From VGSG01 sp040756375 (GTDB lineage Bacteria > Desulfobacterota > Desulfomonilia > Desulfomonilales > Desulfomonilaceae), in the NCBI GenBank assembly GCA_040756375.1, contig JBFLZC010000005.1, forward strand, positions 124,001-188,000: DNA of 64,000 nucleotides, in the 5' to 3' direction. Each line of letters opens with the position of its first letter. Positions within the stretch are counted from its first letter, which is position 1. Made by a program: the position numbers and the translations under genes. This document shows, one piece after another, positions 1-8,772 of this stretch. The notes under the pieces were generated by a model that ran no database searches, had not been told where the DNA came from, and was given only the letters and a program-made list of their open reading frames with translations.

Positions 1-2178
1 GTTCAAGAGCGTATCAACGAGCAGCGGAACGTCTTCCGACCGTTCGCGAAGTGGAGGCACTTCTATCGTGAACACGTTGAGCCGGTGATACAGATCATGA
101 CGAAAGCGGCCGGCCTCTACCTCGCTCTTGAGGTCACGGTTCGTTGCCGCGATGAGGCGAGCGTTCACCTCTGTGTTTGCCTCGCCCCCGACGCGGGTGA
201 AAGATCGCGTGTCGAGAAAGGTCAGGAGTTTTGATTGGAGGGCTGGAGATAATTCTCCGATTTCGTTTAATAAGAGGGTGCCGCCTTCGGCAAGTTCCAG
301 CATGCCTCGTTTGCGGGTTCGAGCCCCCGTGAACGATCCGGCTTCGTGGCCGAAAAGTTCGGATTCGGCAAGCTCTTTTGCCAGGGCGGCACAATTGATG
401 GAAAAAAATGGTCCACTTGACCGGCTGGACAAACGATGAATATGGCCGGCTAGAAAATCCTTACCGCTGCCACTTTCTCCGAGGAGCAGGACGATACTGT
501 CACTCCTGGCCGCCAACCGAACTTGGCGCAGTGCTCGGCTCATAGCGTTTGATTTGAAGTCCAGCTCACCTGTTTCCGGTTTTGCTTGAGTGCGCAAGCG
601 TTCGGTCACGTCACGAGCGATGCCGCACAAACCGACGATCTCGCCCGACGAGTTCATCATGGGGACCTTAACGCAGTTGAATGTGAGTTCCCGTCCTCTC
701 AGAACGAGCGTGTGTTCCGCTTCGATGACCTGGCCTGCCAGCACTCGGACGTCTTCTCGCTTGAGGCGAGTTGCTTGATCATGTCCGTACAGATCGTCAT
801 CGGTCAATCCTGTGACATCCGATTCATTGGCTTCAAATACGGCTTGCATTGCCGGATTGAGGTGGGTGTATTTAAGCTCTCTGTCTTTCACGAAGATGCA
901 ATCTCGAGCTTTCTCGAATATGGTCCGAAAGCGCTGTTCACTCTGACGCACGGACGCTTCAGCCCGAATCCTTTCAGAGATCTCGGCTTGCAGCTGCCTG
1001 TTGGCTTCCTTCAATTCGGACGTCCGCTCGTGAACTCGTTGCTCGAGTTCCTCGTAAGATCTTTGGAGAGCCTGTTCAGCTTTCTTCTGGGCGGTTATAT
1101 CTCTTCCCACACCTTGGTACTCTTTCACCCGACCCAGCTGATCGCGCATCACTTGGTATGTCCACTCTAGCCAGCGGATTTCTCCTTCGGGGGCTGTCAC
1201 GCGGTGTTGGTGTTTCTCTGGGGAAATGCCACTGCCAAGCGATTGAAAGAAATCTCGAACCGCTTCGAGGTCCCCGGAATAAACGAACTCAAAAAAATTG
1301 CGATCAAGAAGGTCTTCAGAATTGGTATTGAAGTAGCGCCTGAATGCCTCGTTGGCGAAAGAGAGACCGTAATCCGGAACCAGCCTACAAACGAGTTCAG
1401 TCTGGCTATCAACGAGGGCGCGATATCGTTCTTCGCTTCTCGCGAGAGACGCCGCGACCAGCTTGCGCTCCAGGACCTCTGCTTCGAGCTCACCGTTGAG
1501 TTTCTCCACTTTCTCCTTTTCTTTCAAGACGGATTCGATGAGGTCGTCTTTTTCGAAACGCAGCCTCAGAGATTCAAGTAAGACTCTATCTATGTGGACA
1601 CTGGCACCAACCAGCGCCACGGCGAATAACAAAAGAACGGCTCCCATCGTCACCGAGAACTCCGATCCTGCGCGAAAGAAACTTCCGGAAAGAGGGAGCG
1701 TAATGAGAAAAATCGAAATAATACTGCCCGGCAAGTGCGCGGCATACGTGATCGCGGCCGCGCCTCCTATACAACACAGAAAAAGCGCAACAATAAATTG
1801 GTGAGGCAATGAACCGAAAGGAAACAAAAGTATTCCGGCGGATCCGACCAGCAAGCTACCCACTATTACCGCCGCCGTCAACCCCCACTTCCAATAAACG
1901 CTGATATCAGTGACCGTCGATGCCTTTCTAAAGGCGGCACACAAAGCTTGACTCAATATTTGGGAAACGGTCACAGCCGCAAACCATGCTAGAATACGGC
2001 CACGTGGCGCCGCCTCCCACAGAGCTATCGAGAGTACCAATGCCCACGGCATTGCTAACTTGTATTGACCATCGCATGACGAATAGAACTCGCGGGTCAA
2101 CAATGATTGCAGATGACGGACATCATGATTTGAAAGGGCGCCCGGTTGAGCGCCCTTGTCTGCAAACGTCGTCGGCAT
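1..2178 (-). CDS. Membrane-anchored PAS-PAS sigma-54 activator, C-terminus off the left edge
   Basis: About 726 residues are visible and the gene continues past base 1. The N-terminal ~200 residues contain several hydrophobic segments of the kind fused to bacterial sensor proteins. A coiled coil and PAS domain 1 follow (about residues 248-360, ending GVGRDIT), a second coiled coil, PAS domain 2 (about 411-526, ending RDVTER), then the AAA+ domain with Walker A GESGSGKD (about 565) and the sigma-54 contact loop GSFTGA (about 615; the usual form is GAFTGA). It should be a membrane sensor that drives sigma-54 transcription directly, without a separate kinase. ATG at 2178 was chosen because AAGGGGG lies about 9 bases upstream; the frame is open to 2262. 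Its AAA+ domain closely resembles that of the activator at 20087-21478. The Fis-type DNA-binding end is not visible. Confidence 0.88.
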   Translation of the reverse strand, partial: MPTTFADKGAQPGALSNHDVRHLQSLLTREFYSSCDGQYKLAMPWALVLSIALWEAAPRGRILAWFAAVTVSQILSQALCAAFRKASTVTDISVYWKWGLTAAVIVGSLLVGSAGILLFPFGSLPHQFIVALFLCCIGGAAAITYAAHLPGSIISIFLITLPLSGSFFRAGSEFSVTMGAVLLLFAVALVGASVHIDRVLLESLRLRFEKDDLIESVLKEKEKVEKLNGELEAEVLERKLVAASLARSEERYRALVDSQTELVCRLVPDYGLSFANEAFRRYFNTNSEDLLDRNFFEFVYSGDLEAVRDFFQSLGSGISPEKHQHRVTAPEGEIRWLEWTYQVMRDQLGRVKEYQGVGRDITAQKKAEQALQRSYEELEQRVHERTSELKEANRQLQAEISERIRAEASVRQSEQRFRTIFEKARDCIFVKDRELKYTHLNPAMQAVFEANESDVTGLTDDDLYGHDQATRLKREDVRVLAGQVIEAEHTLVLRGRELTFNCVKVPMMNSSGEIVGLCGIARDVTERLRTQAKPETGELDFKSNAMSRALRQVRLAARSDSIVLLLGESGSGKDFLAGHIHRLSSRSSGPFFSINCAALAKELAESELFGHEAGSFTGARTRKRGMLELAEGGTLLLNEIGELSPALQSKLLTFLDTRSFTRVGGEANTEVNARLIAATNRDLKSEVEAGRFRHDLYHRLNVFTIEVPPLRERSEDVPLLVDTLLN

Positions 2179-2527
2179 TTCCGTTGTCCCCCTTGCAGCC
2201 AAACTGTTTCGACCCTCGAATGCTGCGTCCGGAGCAATCGTATTCGTAGAAAAGGGCGTCAGTCAAGCCCAAAAATCCCTTGAAGGCGACGGACATGCGG
2301 TGTAGATTGAGTTTCTTGCAAACAGTCTTTCCAGGCCTTGGTGCCTCGGACCTCAAAATATGAGGACTTCCTTTGTCATAGTTCTTTGAGCCGATACAAC
2401 CTGGCGGCTGCCGAGAGACAGGTTGCCATAAAGGAGACGCCGGACACCCGCAAGATGCCTAATCGCGATCGATCAAAGGCGATTTGCAGTTCTCCGGATT
2501 TTCATGATTTTTCACCAACGGTGTGGG
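2179..2527. other. Divergent intergenic region, no gene seen
   Basis: About 350 bases between the minus-strand PAS activator and the plus-strand AAA/TPR gene. It must hold promoters for both. I found no convincing -10/-35 or -24/-12 pair; one GG/GC match on the minus strand near 2320 has 11 rather than 10 bases between the elements. Short open frames here have no ribosome-binding site. Confidence 0.5.
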
Positions 2528-5500
2528 ATGACTGAGAACGAAAAACTCAGACGGGCTATAGCGCATTTGGAGGACCAAAGAAGCATTCTCGGGGACGACG
2601 CCGTACAAGCGGCATCGAAGGTGCTGCTCCAACGGTTGGCTGCCCTGAACTCCGCTGAACCTGACGCTTCGCGGCGCGAGCAACAGAGGACGAGTTCTCG
2701 GCTCATTGGCCGCCAGGCCGAGTTGCGAGCAATTAGACGCCGCTTTGAACTCATGCTGGAAGGTCAAGGCCGGTTCATCTCAGTTATCGGTGAGGCAGGC
2801 ATAGGGAAATCACGTCTCATCGCGGAGTTACGTAAGCAGGTGATCGGTTCGGATACGTATCCTCCGATCCAATGGTTGGAAGCTAGTGCCAGTTCTATGG
2901 GGAAGGGAGCTTCCTACTGGTTGTTCCGACAACTCATTTGGGCTTACGCAGGCATTACGGAACAAGACGACGAAGATGATGTCTGGCACAAACTGCGAGT
3001 CCGAGTCGGAGCTCTTTTTGAAAACGGAACGGCTCAGATACTCCCCTGTTTGGCCACAATGATTTCTTTGGACGTACGAGAGGAATTTGCCGAGCCCATC
3101 CGGTATCTGAAGGGTGAGGCCATGCGCCGCCAGGTATTTCTCTCTTCACAGCTCCTTTTTGAAAAAATTGCTCAAACGCGGCCGCTTGTGCTCGTGTTTG
3201 AGGATGTCCAGTGGATCGATGAATCGTCCGCAGACTTGCTGCAGCACCTGCTTCCCCTGTTGCACCGCGCACCTATTCTCATGCTTGGAGTCAGCCGCCC
3301 TGCGCTGGAGGGGCCTCAGCCCCAATTGCTCCTGAGGCTGACGGAAGCGTACTACGATCGGTACGATGAGATCCACCTGCAGCCGCTGTCCTCTTCCCAA
3401 AGCGCGGCACTGGTTGACAGTCTCTTGCACAATGAGAGCCGCACCTCTGCCTTTCGCGACAAGATCATTGATAAAGCAGGAGGCAATCCGTTCTTTATCG
3501 AGGAGATCGTTCGGTCGCTCACTGACGAAGGTCTCCTCTATAGAGACTCATCATCCAACGAGTGGTGCGCTGCCGCTGAGATCGAGACGACGAATGTTCC
3601 GCGGACCATCCAGGACACCATCATGGCCCGCGTGAATCTATTGGATAAACCGCTCAAGGAACTGGTGAAAGTTGCGGCCGTCGTCGGTCGCCGCGTCCTT
3701 TATCGCCTTCTGCTGGCGGTCGTCCAACCCGCTCCTGAGCTTGCCAAACAGCTGGCGACTCTCGAGCGGCTCGGGTTGATCCTGGAAGACACCCGGACAT
3801 CGGAGTCCGCGTACATGTTCAACCACGATCTGACTCATGAAGCCATCTATGAGAACCTTGACGATTCCGAACGCAAGAGGCTTCATGCTCGGGTCGGGTC
3901 AGCCGTTGAGCAAATCTTTGCGGACCGTCTTGAAGAGTTCCTTGGCCTCCTCGCATACCATTATTCAAGAGCTGAAGTGTGGGAAAAGGCCGAGGAGTGT
4001 CTGATCGTTGCCGGTGAGCAGGCCCTAAAATCTGCTGCATCGGATGAGGCGCTTCACTATTACCAGGAAGCGCTCAGCATTTATCGAATGCGGCGAGGTG
4101 ACAGTGCCGATCCCGAAAAGATTGCAATGCTTGAGAAGAACATCGGGCTCGCTCTCTTTAACAGAGGATACTACGCCGAAGCGGTTAAGTATTTCGACGA
4201 GGCCCTGAACTACTATTGGGGAGAATTACCAAAGAATCCCTTGTCAACGGCCTTCAGATTCCTATCAAGCTTTATGACATTCCTCCTAGCCCTGTACTTT
4301 CCATCCCGCTGGTTCAAGAGACCCCCGACACAGCGGGATGCGGAAACAGTAGACTTGTTCTATAAGAGGGCCGGGGCCCTGGTGGTAACCAACCCTAAGC
4401 GCTTTTTTGTCGAATCCTTCTTCTTCTATGACACAATCGTCCATCTCGATTTGACAAAACTGAAATTCGGGATGGGGATATTTGTCGGTGCCAGTGCCTT
4501 TTTTTCCTTCACCGGCCTTTCCCTCAGTATAGGCAAAAGAATCCTGGATTATGCAAAGCCTCGGCTGGCCTCGGATGATGTCAGGCAGTGGATCATGTAC
4601 GATCTGATGGAAACCCAGCACCTTTTCCTCAAAGGGCAGTGGAATGCAATTAAGGAGTATGACGAGGATTTGGTCAATAGGGGCCTGAGAATTGGGGAAA
4701 CGTGGGATGCAGGCCACCACTATGCCTGGCACGGACTTCCGAAAGTCTACCAAGGGCACTTTGGTGCAGCAAGATTGATGGTATCAAAATTGAGTGAAAT
4801 CGCTGAAGCCTATGAAAACGATATCTGCCGCCTCTTTAAATACTTGCTGAATATTTGTCTGCTCATTGAATCCCGCCACATGGAAGCGGCAACCGACGAA
4901 GTGAATCGCGGAATTGACTTTGTCCAGAAAAAGGGTTGGCGTACATCCACTTTCACCATGCATTCCCTAGAAGCTTTGACACACCTCTTTCTAAAGGAAA
5001 CAGAGGAGGCTAGGAAGTCGCTGGATCAAGCCAACAAAATCAGATCTAAAGTGAAGGTCGCTCCCATACAGTTGTCAATCTTTTATCGAAGTAAGTTTGA
5101 ATACCACCTCTGTCTCCTTGAAGATTCTCTGAGGCGCGACCATTGGAAAGGATCTTCCGAACATCGTAGGGATGCTTTCAAGTCAGGAAAGATGCTGATC
5201 AAGACATGTCGGAAAGCGGCATTATATCGAACGGATTCCTATAGGCTCATGGGTGTCTACCATTGGTTGACTGGCGATCGGAAGAGCGCCTTCGAGTGGT
5301 GGCACAAGGCGATTAAAGAAGGCGAAAGCCTTGGCGCTCGTCCCGAGCTTGCCAGGACCTATGCTGAAGTTGGCCTGCGGTTGCATCCGACCGATGGTGT
5401 GTCCTCAGGGCTGGACGCGAACCGGGCCGAAGACCTTCTCCGAAAGGCGGAGACCATGTTCCGCGACATGAGCCTGCACCACGATCTGGAGGCCCTGCAT

Positions 5501-5542
5501 TCGGCGCCTTACCGAACAGGTCGCGATCCGGCTCATATCTGA
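2528..5542 (+). CDS. Large AAA ATPase with TPR-like C-terminal half
   Basis: 1004 residues. The N-terminal segment (LRRAIAHLEDQRSILGD) resembles the linker that usually precedes the ATPase in adenylate cyclase-AAA-TPR proteins, but no cyclase domain is present. Walker A GEAGIGKS sits at about residues 88-95 and a Walker B-like LVLVFEDVQW at about 221-230, giving a STAND-type or MalT-like ATPase. The rest is helical with TPR-like pairs. The start is placed at the ATG at 2528, because the family linker begins there; an ATG at 2504 would add eight residues. It is probably a cytoplasmic signalling scaffold; substrate and partners are unknown. It reads toward the small gene at 5611. Confidence 0.85.
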   Translation: MTENEKLRRAIAHLEDQRSILGDDAVQAASKVLLQRLAALNSAEPDASRREQQRTSSRLIGRQAELRAIRRRFELMLEGQGRFISVIGEAGIGKSRLIAELRKQVIGSDTYPPIQWLEASASSMGKGASYWLFRQLIWAYAGITEQDDEDDVWHKLRVRVGALFENGTAQILPCLATMISLDVREEFAEPIRYLKGEAMRRQVFLSSQLLFEKIAQTRPLVLVFEDVQWIDESSADLLQHLLPLLHRAPILMLGVSRPALEGPQPQLLLRLTEAYYDRYDEIHLQPLSSSQSAALVDSLLHNESRTSAFRDKIIDKAGGNPFFIEEIVRSLTDEGLLYRDSSSNEWCAAAEIETTNVPRTIQDTIMARVNLLDKPLKELVKVAAVVGRRVLYRLLLAVVQPAPELAKQLATLERLGLILEDTRTSESAYMFNHDLTHEAIYENLDDSERKRLHARVGSAVEQIFADRLEEFLGLLAYHYSRAEVWEKAEECLIVAGEQALKSAASDEALHYYQEALSIYRMRRGDSADPEKIAMLEKNIGLALFNRGYYAEAVKYFDEALNYYWGELPKNPLSTAFRFLSSFMTFLLALYFPSRWFKRPPTQRDAETVDLFYKRAGALVVTNPKRFFVESFFFYDTIVHLDLTKLKFGMGIFVGASAFFSFTGLSLSIGKRILDYAKPRLASDDVRQWIMYDLMETQHLFLKGQWNAIKEYDEDLVNRGLRIGETWDAGHHYAWHGLPKVYQGHFGAARLMVSKLSEIAEAYENDICRLFKYLLNICLLIESRHMEAATDEVNRGIDFVQKKGWRTSTFTMHSLEALTHLFLKETEEARKSLDQANKIRSKVKVAPIQLSIFYRSKFEYHLCLLEDSLRRDHWKGSSEHRRDAFKSGKMLIKTCRKAALYRTDSYRLMGVYHWLTGDRKSAFEWWHKAIKEGESLGARPELARTYAEVGLRLHPTDGVSSGLDANRAEDLLRKAETMFRDMSLHHDLEALHSAPYRTGRDPAHI

Positions 5543-5610
5543 GCCCTTTGACGGTAAAGGATGATTAATCTACGATAAAGGCCTACCGACGATAAAAGGA
5601 GGCAGGCGCC

Positions 5611-5829
5611 ATGAACAGATCCGAAGTGCTCAAAGCTCTGGAGTGGGTGGACCTGGAGGCCCGTGAAGGCGATATCGATCGTCTTGCGAAAGCCAAGCTG
5701 GCGCTTGAAGAGGAACTTGCATCCAAGAGAAACACCGGTTCGCCCGAACAAGCCTACCGAATCGCGTTCGAGAGTTTCGTGAGGAAACACGGACGGGAGC
5801 CCTTGGAAGACATATCGGTCGATGAATGA
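5611..5829 (+). CDS. Small charged protein of unknown function
   Basis: 72 residues, rich in Glu, Lys and Ala and predicted helical. No family is recognised. A strong ribosome-binding site (AAAGGAGGCAGG) lies just upstream of the ATG, which is the main reason to accept it. It follows the AAA/TPR gene by 68 bases and may be co-transcribed. Confidence 0.65.
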   Translation: MNRSEVLKALEWVDLEAREGDIDRLAKAKLALEEELASKRNTGSPEQAYRIAFESFVRKHGREPLEDISVDE

Positions 5830-5964
5830 GCGCTTGTGCCGGACAGTGACATGATGGCCCTGGTGAAGCGCTCGTGATGTACCTTTTCTTCGCAGCCTTC
5901 CTTCTCCGGAGGCTTCCATTCTCCGCCTGCATATGGCAAATGCTTCACCCAGGTTAGGGGTTTC

Positions 5965-7335
5965 ATGAACCGGCGTTTCGATAGGTTCGAGCGGATCTTC
6001 GCAAGCCTTGTTTTGGTTGGGGCTTCCTTGGTCCTGGCTTCCGGTTTTTTCCTTGAAACCTTGCCCCTCACGAGTGGCTTGGTGCCTCTGGGGATTGCTC
6101 TGTCTGTGCTGCTCGTCATTTTGGCTGCGCTTTTGCTCATCGCGGCCTTCCTTCTACCTCAAAAGAGGAAAACCGATCTCGCCCTTCTGATTGTTTCAGG
6201 TGCTGTGGGCCTGTACCTGGTCGAAGCCGCGCTGTGGTTGGTTGACCCCCGACAATACGGTCGAAATCTCGCTGCTGCTCGTGGTCTTGGTCTTCCGTTT
6301 GATGAGCGATCACCCATTGAGGTGATTATCGATCTGAGGAAAGAAGGCAAGCGGGCGTATCCTTTGATTCCAGCCGCGCTCCTGAGGGCTGCGGGACGAA
6401 CGGCCGGACTTATTCCCTTGGCAGGGCTCGCGAATGTGACGGTGGTCTGGTGCAACGAGGGAGGCAGATACGCGGTCTTCTCATCGGACGAACACGGGTT
6501 CCGCAACCCGCGGGGGCTGTCAGCAGTGAATCCCGCCGAGGTGGTCCTTGTCGGGGATTCGCTCTTGCAAGGCGGCTGCGTGAATGACGACCAGGACATC
6601 AGTACATGCGTGAGATCCCTTTACCCGCGCACGCTCAACTTCGCCAATGCGGGCAACGGCCCGCTCAGTATGTTGGCCGGCTTGAGAGAATACGCAGCTC
6701 CGCTTAGGCCCAGGTATGTGCTGTGGGTGTATTACGAGGAGAACGACCTGCAAGAGTTGGAACTGGAGCGAAAAGACCCTCTCCTCGTTCGATACTTGGA
6801 ACCCGCGTTCATGCAGGGATTAGCGCAAAAACAGCCGGAAATAGACGACCTGCTCACACGTTACGTGGACGACAAGGTCTCGGACCTCGACCGAGTGATT
6901 ATCGAGCAGCGGCTGGGCGTGGCAGGAAACCTCGCGATCAACGCTCTTTGGCTCTTTCAAGTACGCACAAGGCTGGGGCTGACCGCGGCAGATCTGCGAA
7001 AGCCTGAAGAAGGCAATTTCTCGCTCTTCAAGGAGATCCTGGCATCTGCCCGGAAGGAAGTAGCTTCGTGGGGGGGTACGCTTGCGTTTGTCTATTTGCC
7101 TTCTTGGCACGCGTTCGGCCGTCCCGGAAGGGCCGATTTCGGCCGCGAACGGGTGCTGGATCTGGTAAAGGATCTCGAAATCCCGCTAGTTGACGTGCAT
7201 GCGGAATTTGCCAAGGTGAAAGACTCTCTCAGTCTCTTCCCCTTTCGACTCTACAACCATTATAACGAGCAAGGATACAAGCTTGCGTCCGAAGCCATCA
7301 TCCGCTTTCTCAAACAGGCTGAAGCTGGCCGCTGA
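5965..7335 (+). CDS. Membrane-anchored SGNH hydrolase-like protein
   Basis: 456 residues. Three hydrophobic segments occupy about residues 10-92, followed by a soluble domain that probably faces outside the membrane. The nucleophile block reads VVLVGDSLLQGG (GDS about 197-199), and the C-terminal block near residue 438 has YNHYNEQGY, matching the His-x-Asn...Gly pattern of SGNH esterases and acyltransferases. The Asp that normally precedes the catalytic His is not evident, so activity may be altered. Such proteins often trim or add acyl groups on cell-surface glycans; that role is inferred. The start has only a weak ribosome-binding site (AGGGG). Confidence 0.75.
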   Translation: MNRRFDRFERIFASLVLVGASLVLASGFFLETLPLTSGLVPLGIALSVLLVILAALLLIAAFLLPQKRKTDLALLIVSGAVGLYLVEAALWLVDPRQYGRNLAAARGLGLPFDERSPIEVIIDLRKEGKRAYPLIPAALLRAAGRTAGLIPLAGLANVTVVWCNEGGRYAVFSSDEHGFRNPRGLSAVNPAEVVLVGDSLLQGGCVNDDQDISTCVRSLYPRTLNFANAGNGPLSMLAGLREYAAPLRPRYVLWVYYEENDLQELELERKDPLLVRYLEPAFMQGLAQKQPEIDDLLTRYVDDKVSDLDRVIIEQRLGVAGNLAINALWLFQVRTRLGLTAADLRKPEEGNFSLFKEILASARKEVASWGGTLAFVYLPSWHAFGRPGRADFGRERVLDLVKDLEIPLVDVHAEFAKVKDSLSLFPFRLYNHYNEQGYKLASEAIIRFLKQAEAGR

Positions 7336-7383
7336 ACTATAATGAACGGCATCGAGATTTGCGTCAAAGGTCACCCTCCCCTT

Positions 7384-7436
7384 CCCCCTCCCATCAAGGG
7401 AGGGGGTATAAAACCCTCTCCCCTGGCGGGAGAGGG
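7384..7436. repeat. Two adjacent GC-rich hairpins in the SGNH-ruvB gap
   Basis: CCCCCTCCC (7384-7392) pairs with GGGAGGGGG (7398-7406), and CCCTCTCCC (7414-7422) pairs with GGGAGAGGG (7428-7436). This resembles a dispersed palindromic repeat common in proteobacteria and may also slow transcription leaving the SGNH gene. The rest of 7336-7724 shows no convincing gene; the ruvB frame stays open upstream, but conservation begins only at 7725. Confidence 0.7.
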
Positions 7437-7724
7437 AAGGGAGAGGGGGATTCCAGCCTCCTCAAAAGGCGCAGATCCCCACGCAGCCTTCATTGCCTGG
7501 TTCTTTCCACCCCGTCAATGCCCAAGACCCTGTTTTCGTCCGTCCATTTCCATCGCAGAGACTTCTTGATCATTTTCCACAACCCTGTGATAAAGTGTCG
7601 CCGTCTTCAGGACGGCAAATGTGGCCGTGAGCGCCATGTCATAAGCCGGTCCGGTACGTCGAAACGACCTTATGTTACCGGTGTGCGTCCTGACCAAATC
7701 GCTTACGGGGTTGAGGATTCATCA

Positions 7725-8765
7725 ATGACGACTGACCGTATGATCACCCCGCGGCCTCTTTCGGAAGATCGCGCTGCAGAGAGCGGACTTCGTCCCACCC
7801 GTTTGACCGAGTATGTGGGCCAAGACAGGATCAAGGAGAATCTCGCGGTCTTCGTGCAGGCTGCCGCGGGTCGCAACGAGGCCCTGGACCACATACTCTT
7901 TCATGGCCCTCCGGGCCTGGGAAAGACTACTCTGGCTCACATCATAGCCCGTGAGATGGGAGTGCAGATTCGCTGCACGTCAGGGCCGGTGGTTGAAAAA
8001 CCGGGCGACCTGGCGGCAATCCTCACGAACTTGGAGAGTCGGGACGTGCTCTTTATCGACGAGATTCACCGACTCTCGCCCGTGGTGGAAGAGATCTTGT
8101 ATCCTGCGATGGAAGATTTCAAACTGGACATCATCATCGGGCAGGGGCCAAGCGCTCGAACGATCAAAATCGATCTTTCGGCCTTCACGCTTATCGGCGC
8201 TACTACCCGCAGCGGCCTGTTGACCAATCCTCTGCGGGACCGATTCGGCATCGTTTTTCACTTGGAATTTTACTCGGTTGAAGAGCTCAAGCAGATCGTG
8301 GCACGCACAGCGGCTCTGCTCAACGTGGAAATCGACGAAGAGGGCGCCGTTGAAATCGCGGGGCGGTCCCGTGCGACCCCGCGGGTGGCCAATCGGCTCA
8401 CTCGGCGGGTAAGGGATTTTGCTCAGGTGCGAGGAAACGGACGGATCGATCTTGACACAGCCAAGGTCGCGCTGGATATGCTCGATGTGGATTCCTTCGG
8501 GCTGGAAAGCATGGACCGCAAATTCCTGGAGACCATTATCCACAAATTCGACGGCGGGCCGGTGGGCATAGAGACGCTGGCAGCAGCCATCGGCGAAGAA
8601 AAGGACACTCTGGAGGATGTGTACGAGCCCTACCTGGTCAAGGAAGGCTTTGTGGATCGAACTCCCCGTGGACGCGTGGCTACACGCCGCGCATACGAGC
8701 ATATGAAGGCACATGCAAAGTCATCAGGTCAGCAACGACTTTTCGAGCCGAGAATGTCGGACTGA
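7725..8765 (+). CDS. ruvB: Holliday junction branch migration helicase RuvB
   Basis: 346 residues, normal for RuvB (about 336-350). RuvB forms hexameric rings on either side of RuvA and drives branch migration. Visible features are the N-terminal LRPTRLTEYVGQ, Walker A GPPGLGKTT, Walker B LFIDEIHRL, sensor 1 IGATTRSGLL with the arginine finger region LRDRFGI, and the C-terminal winged helix (GGPVGIETLAAAIGEE, YLVKEGFVDRTPRGR). The frame is open to 7359, but family similarity begins at ATG 7725. ruvA and ruvC are not in the window. The mutL start follows seven bases after the stop. Confidence 0.97.
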   Translation: MTTDRMITPRPLSEDRAAESGLRPTRLTEYVGQDRIKENLAVFVQAAAGRNEALDHILFHGPPGLGKTTLAHIIAREMGVQIRCTSGPVVEKPGDLAAILTNLESRDVLFIDEIHRLSPVVEEILYPAMEDFKLDIIIGQGPSARTIKIDLSAFTLIGATTRSGLLTNPLRDRFGIVFHLEFYSVEELKQIVARTAALLNVEIDEEGAVEIAGRSRATPRVANRLTRRVRDFAQVRGNGRIDLDTAKVALDMLDVDSFGLESMDRKFLETIIHKFDGGPVGIETLAAAIGEEKDTLEDVYEPYLVKEGFVDRTPRGRVATRRAYEHMKAHAKSSGQQRLFEPRMSD

Positions 8766-8772
8766 AAGCGTC

